A stretch of DNA of 64,000 bases, from the NCBI GenBank assembly GCA_963808105.1, contig CAWEEH010000003.1, positions 930,001-994,000 on the forward strand, written 5' to 3'. This document shows, in pieces, positions 50,803 to 59,299 of this stretch. Position 1 is the stretch's first letter. Every line of letters begins with the position of its first letter. The position numbers were made by a program, and so were the translations under genes. The notes below the pieces were generated by a model that was given only the letters and a program-made list of their open reading frames with translations, was not told where the DNA came from and searched no databases. Source of the DNA: JAAYBF01 sp963808105 (GTDB lineage: Bacteria; Actinomycetota; Thermoleophilia; Solirubrobacterales; Thermoleophilaceae).

Positions 50803-51852
50803 ATGAGAAACCCCCGAGACTTCTTCAAGCCACTCGCGGTAGGCGCCCCGGATCCGGTCACCGAGATCCCGTTCACCCCGTCGCGGATGATCCATTTCTT
50901 CGACCCCTCGAACGAGAAGATCGTCGGCAAGCTGCCCGACATCGCCACCAAGGCCGACATCGTGCTCGGCAACCTCGAGGACGCGATCGCGGTCGAGAAC
51001 AAGGAGGCGGCACGCGAGGGGCTGGTGAAGGTCGGCAAGGAGATCGACCTCGGCGAAGCGGCGCTCTGGACGCGTGTGAACTCGCTCGAGAGCCCCTGGG
51101 TCCTGGACGACCTGACCCGCCTCGTCACCGAGATCGGCGACAAGCTCTCGGTGGTGATGGTCCCCAAGGTCGAGGGCGCCTGGGACATCCACTACGTCGA
51201 CCGCCTGCTGGCCCAGCTCGAGGCCAAGGCCGGGCTCGACGAGCCGATCCTGGTGCACGCGATCCTCGAGACGGGGATGGGCGTGGTGAACCTCGAGGAG
51301 ATCGCCACCGCCAGCCCGCGGATGCAGGGCATGAGCTTCGGCCCCGCCGACCTGGCCGCCTCGCGGCGGATGAAGACCACCCGCGTGGGGGGCGGCCATC
51401 CCGGCTACCTGGTGATCGCCGACCCCGATCCGGACGATCCCGAGGCGCCACGCGCGAAGGCACAGCAGGACCTGTGGCACTACTCGATCGCGCGCATGGT
51501 GGACGCCTGCACGTCGGCGGGCATCCTGCCGTTCTACGGCCCGTTCGGCGACATCAAGGACCTCGACGGCTGCGAGGCGCAGTTCCGCGCCGCGTTCCTG
51601 ATGGGCTGCGTGGGCGCCTGGTCGCTTCACCCGGCGCAGATAGAAGTGGCGAAGAAGGTCTTTTCACCCGATCCCGAGGAAGTTCGGTTCGCGAAGAAGG
51701 TGATCGAGGCGATCCCCGACGGCCGCGGCGTCCACATGATCGACGGAAAGATGCAGGACGACGCCACCTGGAAGCAATGCAAGGTGATGGTGGAACTGGC
51801 CGAGCAGCTCGCGGAGAGGGATCCCGAGCTGGCCGAGGCGTACGCCCTGTAG
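50803..51852 (+). CDS. mcl1: L-malyl-CoA/beta-methylmalyl-CoA lyase-like CitE/HpcH family protein
   Basis: 349 residues. PFTPSRMIHFFDPSNEKIVG (the HpcH/HpaI/CitE N-terminus), ADIVLGNLEDAIAVENKEAA (Glu-Asp), SVVMVPKVEGAWDIHYVDRL (PKVE catalytic Glu) and MSFGPADLAASRRM (the FGPADL Asp motif) are intact. The C-terminal lid includes GAWSLHPAQIEVAKKVF. This family splits (3S)-malyl-CoA or beta-methylmalyl-CoA to glyoxylate plus acetyl- or propionyl-CoA, a late step of the ethylmalonyl-CoA pathway. TAGGGT lies 10 nt before the ATG. The citrate lyase beta subunit is a less likely alternative. Confidence 0.82.
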   Translation: MRNPRDFFKPLAVGAPDPVTEIPFTPSRMIHFFDPSNEKIVGKLPDIATKADIVLGNLEDAIAVENKEAAREGLVKVGKEIDLGEAALWTRVNSLESPWVLDDLTRLVTEIGDKLSVVMVPKVEGAWDIHYVDRLLAQLEAKAGLDEPILVHAILETGMGVVNLEEIATASPRMQGMSFGPADLAASRRMKTTRVGGGHPGYLVIADPDPDDPEAPRAKAQQDLWHYSIARMVDACTSAGILPFYGPFGDIKDLDGCEAQFRAAFLMGCVGAWSLHPAQIEVAKKVFSPDPEEVRFAKKVIEAIPDGRGVHMIDGKMQDDATWKQCKVMVELAEQLAERDPELAEAYAL

Positions 51853-51872
51853 CGACCGTCGAGCGCTGCGGG

Positions 51873-52121
51873 CTACGCCATCGCGGCCGGCCCGCGCCGG
51901 CGATCGACTCCGCTCCGGCGCTCCACCTGGACCTCGCGGGGGTCGGGCAGGCCGATGCGACGGTCGCCTGCGCGCCTCTCCGCGCGGGCGCGCGCCTCCA
52001 CGCGCGCGTCCGACCGCTGCCACCTCGGCAGCACCACCACCATCAGCACGAGACCGACCGCGACCAGCAGCCACGCAAGCAGCCCGAGCGCGATCCAGAG
52101 GATGGGCGAGAGATCAGGCAT
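51873..52121 (-). CDS. Small single-TM membrane protein with Arg-rich tail
   Basis: 82 residues: MPDLSPILWIALGLLAWLLV, then AVGLVLMVVVLPRW as one long hydrophobic helix, and a basic cytoplasmic tail (ARARAERRAGDRRIGLPDPR and ERRSGVDRRRG) with repeated RRxGxDRR-like motifs. Length and composition suggest a small membrane-anchored adaptor. No family recognised. It lies between mcl1 and sucC on the opposite strand; its promoter would be near 52130. A much longer open frame upstream is not used because of the clear ATG and helix. Confidence 0.5.
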   Translation of the reverse strand: MPDLSPILWIALGLLAWLLVAVGLVLMVVVLPRWQRSDARVEARARAERRAGDRRIGLPDPREVQVERRSGVDRRRGPAAMA

Positions 52122-52200
52122 GAGGAGCCACGCCTGATTTCTATTCGAACGGGCGAACTCCTCGCGCCGGTGGGCCGCCAGATAGGGTTCCCGCCCGCTC

Positions 52201-53406
52201 ATGCGCTTCTTCGAGTTCGAATCCCGCAAGCTGGTCGAGCAGGCGGGCATCCCGGTCACCAAGTACGGGTTCGCCACCACCGCCGACGAGGCCCGGGACA
52301 TCGCCGCCGATATCGGCGGCCCGACGGTGATCAAGTCCCAGGTCCTCTCGGGCGGGCGGATGAAAGCCGGCGGCGTCCAGTTCGCCGACACCCCGGACGA
52401 GGCCGCACAGCACGCCGAGGACATCCTCCAGCTCGAGATCAACGGCCACATGCCCCGCGGCGTGCTGGTCGACCCGAAGGCCGAGGTCAAGCAGGAGTAC
52501 TACGCGGGGGTGGTCTGGGACGGCACCGCCAAGCGCCCGCTGCTCCTGTTCTCCGACATGGGCGGCATCGACATCGAGCAGGTCGCGGAGGAACACCCCG
52601 ACCACGTCGGCCGCGGCCACATCTCCAACCTCTTCCCGATCCCGGACTTCGAGGCGAAGCAGGTGATCGCCCAGGCGGGCGTGACCGGCAGGCCCCTCCA
52701 GCGCCTCACCCCCATCCTCGCCCGCCTCGTTCAGCTCTTCCGTGACCGCGACATGACCCTGGCCGAGATCAACCCGCTCGCCGAGCTGGCGGACGGCTCG
52801 TTCGTGGCGCTCGACGCGCACATGGAGATGGAGGAGGAGGCCAAGCCGCGCCAGAAGAAGGTGCTCGCCGAGCTCGGCATCGAGGAGGGCGACAACCGCG
52901 AGGGCCACGAGCCGACGCCGTTCGAGATCGCGGTGGCCGAGATCGACGCCGCCGACCACCGCGGGGTGATCCAGGGCAAGGACACGGGCTTCCACGGCAA
53001 CATCGGCCTGGTGATCGGCGCGGGCGGCGGCTCGCTCACGCTCACCGACGCCGTGCGCTCGCAGGGCGGCAAGCCCGCGAACTACTCCGAGATCGGCGGA
53101 AACCCGTCGGTCGCCAAGGCGTGCGGGCTGGCCAAGCAGGTGCTCCAGAAGGACGGCGTGGAGAAGATCGCGGTGATGATGTCGATCGTCTCCAACACTC
53201 GCGTGGACATCGTCGCCCGCGGCGTGATCAAGGCCTGCCTGGAGCTCGGCAAGGACCCGGCCGAGACGATCGCGATCTTCCGCATCCCGGGCGCCTGGGA
53301 GGAAGAGGGCTTCAAGATCCTCGACAAGTACGGGATCGACTACGCGGACCGCACGGTGTCCCTCCACGAAGCGGCAGGGCGAGCGGTGGAGAAGATCCAG
53401 TCGTGA
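52201..53406 (+). CDS. SucC-like acyl-CoA synthetase (ADP-forming) beta subunit
   Basis: 401 residues of the ATP-grasp CoA-ligase beta type. ESRKLVEQAGIPVTKYGFAT, then VIKSQVLSGGRMKAGGVQFA (ATP-grasp Lys loop), MTLAEINPLAELADGSFVAL (metal site) and the CoA-binding part GNIGLVIGAGGGSLTLTDAV. The sequence departs from standard E. coli SucC. It could be succinyl-CoA synthetase or a malate-CoA ligase (MtkA) serving the lyase next door. TAGGGT lies 12 nt upstream of the ATG. The TGA overlaps the GTG of the alpha subunit. Confidence 0.78.
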   Translation: MRFFEFESRKLVEQAGIPVTKYGFATTADEARDIAADIGGPTVIKSQVLSGGRMKAGGVQFADTPDEAAQHAEDILQLEINGHMPRGVLVDPKAEVKQEYYAGVVWDGTAKRPLLLFSDMGGIDIEQVAEEHPDHVGRGHISNLFPIPDFEAKQVIAQAGVTGRPLQRLTPILARLVQLFRDRDMTLAEINPLAELADGSFVALDAHMEMEEEAKPRQKKVLAELGIEEGDNREGHEPTPFEIAVAEIDAADHRGVIQGKDTGFHGNIGLVIGAGGGSLTLTDAVRSQGGKPANYSEIGGNPSVAKACGLAKQVLQKDGVEKIAVMMSIVSNTRVDIVARGVIKACLELGKDPAETIAIFRIPGAWEEEGFKILDKYGIDYADRTVSLHEAAGRAVEKIQS

Positions 53407-54324
53407 GCGTGCTCATCGACGCCAACACGACGTTCATCGTCCAAGGCATCACCGGCCGCGAGGCCGTGAACCTCACCCGCGAGTGCCTGGACTACGGCTC
53501 GAAGATCGTGGGCGGCGTCACCCCCGGCCGCAAGGGCCGTGAGGTTCATGGCGTGCCGGTGTTCGACACGGTCCGCCAGGTGATCGAGCACAACGACGGG
53601 AAGGTGCCCGACGGCTCCGTCGTCACCGTCCCCCCCGCCTTCACCAAGGACGCCGTCTTCGAGGCGCTCCTGAACGGCATCAAGACGGTGGTGATCGTGA
53701 CCGAGCGCATCCCGCGCCGCGACGTGGCCCAGATGGTGGAGCTCGCCGACATGCACGACGCGCGCATCATCGGCCCCAACTGCCTCGGGCTGATCGTGCC
53801 GGGCGTGGCCAAGATGGGCGGCATCGGCGGCCCGGCCAAGAACGCCGAGCAGGCCTACCAGCCCGGCCAGGTCGGGCGTGATGAGCCGCTCGGGCGGCAT
53901 GACCACCGAGATCTCATCCACCCTCACGGCCGCAGGCCTGGGCGTGTCCACCGCGATCTCGATCGGCGGCGACGCGATCATCGGCTCCACCTACGCCGAG
54001 CTGATGCCCTACTTCGAGGCCGACGAGCAGACCGAGGCGATCGTGATCTACACCGAGCCCGGCGGCCGCATGGAGGCCCAGCTGGCGGAGTGGGTGGCCG
54101 AGAACAACTCGCGCCTGCCGATCGTGGCCTTCATGGCCGGCCGCTTCATGGACGACGAGGAGATGCAGGGCATGAGCTTCGGCCACGCCGGCACGATCGT
54201 GGAGGGCAAGGAGGACACGGCCACGGAGAAGATCGCGCGCCTGGAGGCCGCGGGCATCCCGGTCGTGGAGCGGATCGACGAGATCCCGGACGCTGTCAAG
54301 GCGAAGCTGGGGGCCCAGGCGTGA
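53403..54324 (+). CDS. SucD-like acyl-CoA synthetase alpha subunit (frameshifted)
   Basis: About 306 residues when joined. TTFIVQGITGREAVNLTREC, GSKIVGGVTPGRKGREVHGV, IIGPNCLGLIVPGVAKMGGI and, after the break, GGMTTEISSTLTAAGLGVST and MSFGHAGTIVEGKEDTATEK, where the His of GHAG is the phosphohistidine of the SucD family. One extra G near 53872 (GTCGGGCGTG) breaks the frame within PGQVGVMSRSGGMTTE. It starts with a GTG overlapping the sucC TGA and ends with a TGA overlapping the ferredoxin GTG. Succinate- or malate-CoA ligase alpha subunit; which one is undecided. Confidence 0.78.
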
Positions 54325-54557
54325 GCGGGATCTTCATCGACGTGGAGGTCACCGACGAGGCGCGCTCCGACGCCGAGCTGGCCAAGAAGCTGGAGGAGGC
54401 CTGCCCGGTCGACATCTTCAAGGCCGCCGACGGCGTCGAGGTCGTGGAGAAGAACCTGGACGAGTGCATCCTCTGCGGCCTGTGCGTCGAGGCCGCACCA
54501 CCCGGCGCGGTCCGCGTGGTGAAGCTCTACGACGACGGCTCTGCGCTGGAGCGCTGA
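54321..54557 (+). CDS. Small FixX-like [4Fe-4S] ferredoxin coupled to sucCD
   Basis: 78 residues from a GTG overlapping the sucD TGA. LEEACPVDIFKAADGVEVVE followed by CILCGLCVEAAPPGAVRVVK. Three Cys of CxxCxxC plus the Cys-Pro near residue 30 can bind one [4Fe-4S] cluster, as in FixX-type ferredoxins; the second CP site is Ala-Pro, so only one cluster is expected. It is the last gene of the operon. Ferredoxin as the third gene of a CoA-ligase operon is unusual and suggests electron delivery to an associated step. Convergent with wzx, overlapping by 31 bp. Confidence 0.72.
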   Translation: MSGIFIDVEVTDEARSDAELAKKLEEACPVDIFKAADGVEVVEKNLDECILCGLCVEAAPPGAVRVVKLYDDGSALER

Positions 54558-56002
54558 CGCAGGACCACGCGCCGGACCAGCGCGAAGTCCGCTGGATAGG
54601 CGACCCGCTCGAAGGCCAGCCCCACCGCCAGGTAGACAGCAGCGCCGACGAGAGCGGCCGGAACCAGCGGCCACGCGGTCAACTCGATCGCAGCCGCCAT
54701 CGCGGCGGCGGCGAGCACCGGCCCGGCCAGAGCGCGAACCACCGAGGCCCGCCCGATGCGGCGCTGCACCTGGATGGCGCCAAGCACCAACAGCAGGACC
54801 GCGGAGCCCAGCGCCACCGCCGCTGCGCCCGCCGCGCCGTGCTCAGGGATGACCACGGCGTTGGCCGCCACGTTGAGCGCCAGCACGAGGAGTTGAGCGC
54901 GTGCAAACGAGGCCGGGCGATCCTGCGCCACGAGCACCGTCGCCGCGTAGAAGTTCACGCTCAGCAGCACGACTGCGAGGCCCAGATACTGCAGGCTGTC
55001 GGCGGCCGGCGCGTAGCTCGGGCCATAGAGCAGCTCGATCACGGGATCCGCGAGCGTGACCAGCACCACGGTGATCGGAGCGAGCACGCCGGCGAGCGCC
55101 TTGACGCCCAGCTCGTAGGCGTCGACCACACCACTACCCGTTTGCCGCGACAGCCACGGAAGCGCCGCGGAGTTGAAGCCCCATCCGATGAACAACGTGG
55201 CCTCCACGAGGCGGAAGGCCGCCGCGTAGTAGCCCACCTCCGTGTTCCCCGTACCGGGTGTGAAGAAGCTGATCAGCGTTTGATCCAGACGAAGCAGCAG
55301 CGCGCCCAGCAGCACGATGGCGCCGATCGGCAGCCCCTCCCGCATGATGCTCAGCCAGCGGGAGGTGTCCAGGGCGAAATGCAGGTCGATCACATACCGG
55401 CGCAGGGCCCAGCGAACGGTGAGGAGATTGAGGACGGCGCCCGCCAGGAACGCGCCGGCCACCGCCGTCAAACCACCGCCCGCGGCGAGCACCACCGCCG
55501 CGATCAGGAGAGTGGAGAAGCGCTGGATGATCAGCGAGAGCGAGAGCAGCTCCTGGCGCTCGAAGGCCTGGAACACCGACCAATAGGAGCGGCCCGTGTT
55601 CTCGAACGCGACGCCCGCGCCGACGAGAAGCACCGCGAGCTTGACCTCCTCCGGATAGGAGCCGACCACCGTGATGCCCACCGCCACCGCCAGGAGCAGC
55701 ACCGAGGCCACGACTTTGATCGCCACCACGTTCGTGATGTAGACGTGCACGGTGCTGCGGTCCCGCGAGATCTCACGGGTCGTGAGCTCCTCTGTCCCGA
55801 AGCCCGCGGCGAGCAGCAGCGTCGACGTGAGCGCGAGAGCGAAGCTGAAGTCACCGAACGCGGCCTCCCCGAGCTCCCGGGCTATGAGGATGAAGAACGC
55901 TACGGAGGCGGTCTTTGCGAGCAGCTCGCCGCCGGTGCGCACGGCGGCGTTACGGGCGATGCTGGCGGAGGCGGGCTCTGGCGGCTTGAGAGGTTCGGTC
56001 AT
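54527..56002 (-). CDS. wzx: Wzx-type polysaccharide flippase
   Basis: 491 residues with about 12-14 hydrophobic helices and the polysaccharide_synt/MVIN-like features RTGGELLAKTASVAFFILIA, AGFGTEELTTREISRD, FQAFERQELLSLSLIIQRFS, and GLPIGAIVLLGALLLRLDQT. It flips lipid-linked repeats across the membrane. Paralogous to the protein encoded at 59296 (shared ALFGDxxFALxx and GFGTEEL segments). ATG at 56002 is divergent from the Wzy-like gene across 38 bp. No break. Confidence 0.82.
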   Translation of the reverse strand: MTEPLKPPEPASASIARNAAVRTGGELLAKTASVAFFILIARELGEAAFGDFSFALALTSTLLLAAGFGTEELTTREISRDRSTVHVYITNVVAIKVVASVLLLAVAVGITVVGSYPEEVKLAVLLVGAGVAFENTGRSYWSVFQAFERQELLSLSLIIQRFSTLLIAAVVLAAGGGLTAVAGAFLAGAVLNLLTVRWALRRYVIDLHFALDTSRWLSIMREGLPIGAIVLLGALLLRLDQTLISFFTPGTGNTEVGYYAAAFRLVEATLFIGWGFNSAALPWLSRQTGSGVVDAYELGVKALAGVLAPITVVLVTLADPVIELLYGPSYAPAADSLQYLGLAVVLLSVNFYAATVLVAQDRPASFARAQLLVLALNVAANAVVIPEHGAAGAAAVALGSAVLLLVLGAIQVQRRIGRASVVRALAGPVLAAAAMAAAIELTAWPLVPAALVGAAVYLAVGLAFERVAYPADFALVRRVVLRQRSSAEPSS

Positions 56003-56040
56003 GAGCTTGCAGCCGCCTTGGGCTCTACCCTCCGGTCGCG

Positions 56041-57429
56041 ATGACCGCGCTGCGCCACTCGCCTGGGCCCTTCGTGCTGCCAGAACGGGAGCAGCTTGCC
56101 CTGCCGGCGGGCCTGGTGATCTTAACCATCGGAGGGGCGGCTCTCGGCTACGCGCTGTGGCTGTACCCGCCCCCGCTTTTGCTGGTGGTGGGGGGCTGCA
56201 TCGGGCTCACCGCCGTGCTCGCGCTCGCGCTCGCGCGGTACGACCTGGCGGTGGGCCTGGGGATCCTGTGCCTTGGCGTGGTCCGGATCGAACCGGCGCC
56301 GGTCGACGCCGTATTCGCGATCTGCATCGCGGTTGCCGCGGTCACGGGCCGCCTCCGGCTCGAGGGGGTACCGCTCGGGGTCCTCAGCTTCCTCGCGGTG
56401 TTCTTCACCCTCAACCTCTTCTCTGCCGTCGAGGCGGTCGAGCCCGCGCGAGCGCTCGTCTATATGACGATCACCCTCTATCTGCTCGTGTTCAGCGTCT
56501 GGTTCGCGGGCTACATCGACTCCGCGGACAAGACCAGGATGTTCGTCAAGGCGTACGTCGGTGCGGCGTTCGTGTTCGCGCTGCTGTCATCGATGGCGCT
56601 GTTCGGCTCCTTCCCCGGAAGCACGTTGCTGCTCACGTCGGACGGCCTGCGGGCGCAGGGACTGTTCCAGGACCCCAACGTGTACGGGCCATTTCTGATC
56701 CCGGCCGCACTGATCGTGCTCGAGGAGCTGATCAACCCACGACTCCTCAGCCTGGGAGCCACGAAGAAGGGCCTGGTGTTCGCCGTGCTGGTGGTCGGCA
56801 CGATCCTGTCCTACTCCCGGGCAGCCTGGATCAGCACGGTGATCGGCGTGATCGTGCTGCTCGTGGTGCTCGCCATGCGCCAGGGTGGCAGCAAGCGGGC
56901 CTTCGCCGGGCTCATAGTGATCTCCGTGGTTGCGATGGTCGGGGTCACGGTGGTCTCGGCCACGGGCTCGGTCGGGTTCCTGCAGGAGCGCGCGACGCTC
57001 CAGTCATACGACTCCGAGCGTTTCCTCGCCCAGCGCACGGGGCTGGAGCTCGCGTTCCAGAAACCCGTGGGCATCGGTCCCGGTCAGTTCGAGGGACGAA
57101 GCGTCGTGGAGACGGGCAACACCTACCCGGTGGCCACACACAGCATCTACGTGCGGGCGCTGGCGGAGCAGGGTCTGCTCGGCCTCCTGGCGCTGTTGGG
57201 AGTGCTGCTCGGCACTCTCCTCCTGGCGGCCCGCAACGCTCTCGGCGGGCGCGACACCTACGGGATCGGATCGGCGGCGCTGCTGGCGGCGTGGGTGGGA
57301 ATCATGGTGAACAGCGCGGTGGTGGACACCGCGCACTGGCGTCACCTGTGGGTCATCGCGGCTCTGATTTGGGTGGGCGCAACGCGTCCCGATCCGCACG
57401 CCGCGGAAAAGGCCAGATACATCGCCTAG
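56041..57429 (+). CDS. O-antigen polymerase/ligase-like (Wzy) membrane protein
   Basis: 462 residues, about 11-12 helices. The Wzy_C signature appears as LRAQGLFQDPNVYGPFLIPA (RxxGxxxxPN) and LELAFQKPVGIGPGQFEGRS, then THSIYVRALAEQGLLGLLAL. These are typical of lipid-linked glycan polymerases and ligases acting at the outer face of the membrane. A second such gene is at 34057, so one may polymerise and one ligate, or the locus may build two glycans. Its stop shares CTAG with the convergent GT4 gene (57426-57429). Confidence 0.82.
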   Translation: MTALRHSPGPFVLPEREQLALPAGLVILTIGGAALGYALWLYPPPLLLVVGGCIGLTAVLALALARYDLAVGLGILCLGVVRIEPAPVDAVFAICIAVAAVTGRLRLEGVPLGVLSFLAVFFTLNLFSAVEAVEPARALVYMTITLYLLVFSVWFAGYIDSADKTRMFVKAYVGAAFVFALLSSMALFGSFPGSTLLLTSDGLRAQGLFQDPNVYGPFLIPAALIVLEELINPRLLSLGATKKGLVFAVLVVGTILSYSRAAWISTVIGVIVLLVVLAMRQGGSKRAFAGLIVISVVAMVGVTVVSATGSVGFLQERATLQSYDSERFLAQRTGLELAFQKPVGIGPGQFEGRSVVETGNTYPVATHSIYVRALAEQGLLGLLALLGVLLGTLLLAARNALGGRDTYGIGSAALLAAWVGIMVNSAVVDTAHWRHLWVIAALIWVGATRPDPHAAEKARYIA

Positions 57430-58544
57430 CGGCGGCGCACGGCCCCGCCGAGGCGGCGGGGCATCCGCCCCCGCTCGGCCAGCCCGCTGTACAGCTCCTC
57501 CAGGCGCGCGACGGTGCGATCCATGCCAAAGCGCTCCTCGGCCCGCTCCCGGCCGGCCGCCCCCACTCGGGCCGCCATGGCGGGGTCCGCGAGGTAGGGC
57601 TCCAGCGCGTCGGCCCAGCCATCGGGCGAGAGGTCGTCCACCAGCGTGCCCACGTCGCCCATCACCTCGGCCACGCCCGGCTGGCGGGCGCCCGCCACGG
57701 CGGTCGCGTGCGCCATCGCCTCCATGAGCACCGTCGGCGCGCCCTCGCTCGGCAGCCCGCCCGGTTTGGGCGGGGAGGGCAGCACGAGCACCCGGGCCGT
57801 GCGGTAGTGCTCGTCGAGATCGTCGACGAAGCCGATCGTGATGTGCTCGCTCAGGCCGAGCTCGGCCACCAGCGCCTCGAGCTCGCCCGCGTGCTCGGGA
57901 TAGATCCGGTCGATCGGCCCGGCCAGGCGTGCCTTCGCGTCGTAGCCCCGCTCGCGCAGGATGGCCGTGGCCCGGATGATCGAGTCGAAGCCCTTGGCCG
58001 GGTCGAGGCGTCCCACCGTGGCGATCACCTGATCCGTCTCGCGCGGTTCGGGCGGCGGCGGCAGGCGAACCCCGGGGTAGACCACGGTCACCCGCTCGTC
58101 CATGTCGGGCCGGAACTGGGCGGCCATGACCTCTGAGACGCAGACGATCTGATCGCACCGGCGCCCGATCGCCCGGGCAAACCGGCCGTCGAAGATGTGG
58201 TCGTGCTTCATCCACAGCAGGGGCACGTCGAGCCGGCGAGCAAGGCCGGCGCCGAAGATGGCCGCCTTCGCCTGGTTGGCGTGAATCACGTCGATGCGCT
58301 CGCCGGCGAGGCGCTCCGCCCAGCGCGAGACCGCCCTCGGGAACCGGAGCAGTCCCTGCTTGCCGAGCATCGGCTCCACGTCGGTGTGCACGCCGGCCGC
58401 CTCGAGCATCTCGTCCAGCTCGCCCGCGCCCAGCAGCAGCGCACGCCCCGCGAACGAGTCATCGAGGTCCTCCACCACCCTCAGGAGCACCATCTCCGAG
58501 CCGCCGTACTCCCCGAAGGGCGCGATGAACAGAACGTTCGTCAT
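57426..58544 (-). CDS. Glycosyltransferase family 4
   Basis: 372 residues from ATG 58544 (MTNVLFIAPFGEYGGSEMVL). GT-B motifs: IDVIHANQAKAAIFGAGLAR, VIATVGRLDPAKGFDSIIRA, GLPSEGAPTVLMEAMAHATA and VAGARQPGVAEVMGDVGTLV (donor site ExG...LEAMA type). A retaining transferase extending the surface glycan. The ATG overlaps the deacetylase TGA (ATGA), so the two are co-translated. The longer open frame upstream is inside the deacetylase gene and is rejected. Confidence 0.85.
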   Translation of the reverse strand: MTNVLFIAPFGEYGGSEMVLLRVVEDLDDSFAGRALLLGAGELDEMLEAAGVHTDVEPMLGKQGLLRFPRAVSRWAERLAGERIDVIHANQAKAAIFGAGLARRLDVPLLWMKHDHIFDGRFARAIGRRCDQIVCVSEVMAAQFRPDMDERVTVVYPGVRLPPPPEPRETDQVIATVGRLDPAKGFDSIIRATAILRERGYDAKARLAGPIDRIYPEHAGELEALVAELGLSEHITIGFVDDLDEHYRTARVLVLPSPPKPGGLPSEGAPTVLMEAMAHATAVAGARQPGVAEVMGDVGTLVDDLSPDGWADALEPYLADPAMAARVGAAGRERAEERFGMDRTVARLEELYSGLAERGRMPRRLGGAVRRR

Positions 58545-59299
58545 CGGTAGCGCAGGGGTCGGAGGACGCGGCGCGCGAGCCGCGCCGGCGGCGAACGGCG
58601 GACCCGGAAGAACAGCCCGCGCGACTTGAGCTCGAAGGTCAGGCGGCCATCGCCCGGGCTCGGGCTCTGGCGGGTCAGCGCGAAGGGCTCCCACCCGCCG
58701 CGCTCGCCACAGGTCACGGCGCTGGTGTAGCCCGCGCGCCGCGCGGCGTCGGGGCAATCCGGTGAGTAGTCGCAGTACGGATAGGCGAAGGAGATCACGG
58801 AATGGCCGAGCATGTCCTCGAGCGCCTCCTTCGACTGGACCATCTCGCGATAGGCCTCGTCGGCCCCGGCCTCGCCCAGGTTCCGGTGATCCATGGTGTG
58901 CGATCCGATCTCGACCCTCGGATGGCCACCCAGCTCCAACAGCTCCTCCCGGGTCACGATTCTCACCCCCGCCCCGCTCTCAACGAACGGGTATGGCTCG
59001 CCCAGGAGGCCAGGACAGGCGTACACGGTGGCCGCCGCGTCCAGCTCCTCGAGGAGCGCGGGCAGGCGCACGTTGTCCTCGGGGGCGTCATCGAACGTGA
59101 GCGAGCAGAGGCCGTCGATCGCCTCGCCCGCTCCGAGCCTCCGCGCGAGCTCCGCCTGCTTCACGAAGCGGTAGCCGCGGCGGCGCAGCCGCTCGACATG
59201 GGCGCGAAAGGCCGCCGGCGGCACGAGCAGGCCGTCGGGGTCCAGCTCGTAGGGCAGGTCGGCCAGCCCGTGGTAGGCGAGCACCAGGGGCGGGGTCAC
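58541..59299 (-). CDS. Polysaccharide deacetylase (NodB, CE4 family)
   Basis: 252 residues. CE4 motifs: LCSLTFDDAPEDNVRLPALL (TFDDG, with Ala for Gly), VEIGSHTMDHRNLGEAGADE (HxxxH metal pair) and VISFAYPYCDYSPDCPDAAR (the RPPYG equivalent). It removes N- or O-acetyl groups from glycans, probably on the polysaccharide made here. No signal peptide is obvious, so it may act in the cytoplasm or be exported another way. The GTG start at 59299 and the stop overlap neighbouring genes by 4 bp each. Confidence 0.82.
   Translation of the reverse strand: MTPPLVLAYHGLADLPYELDPDGLLVPPAAFRAHVERLRRRGYRFVKQAELARRLGAGEAIDGLCSLTFDDAPEDNVRLPALLEELDAAATVYACPGLLGEPYPFVESGAGVRIVTREELLELGGHPRVEIGSHTMDHRNLGEAGADEAYREMVQSKEALEDMLGHSVISFAYPYCDYSPDCPDAARRAGYTSAVTCGERGGWEPFALTRQSPSPGDGRLTFELKSRGLFFRVRRSPPARLARRVLRPLRYR

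Noticed and set aside
50248..51630. A single 460-residue minus-strand protein spanning the hydratase and the lyase region
   Set aside because: The part beyond 50760 is antisense to the intact lyase gene; the MaoC protein starts at ATG 50760.
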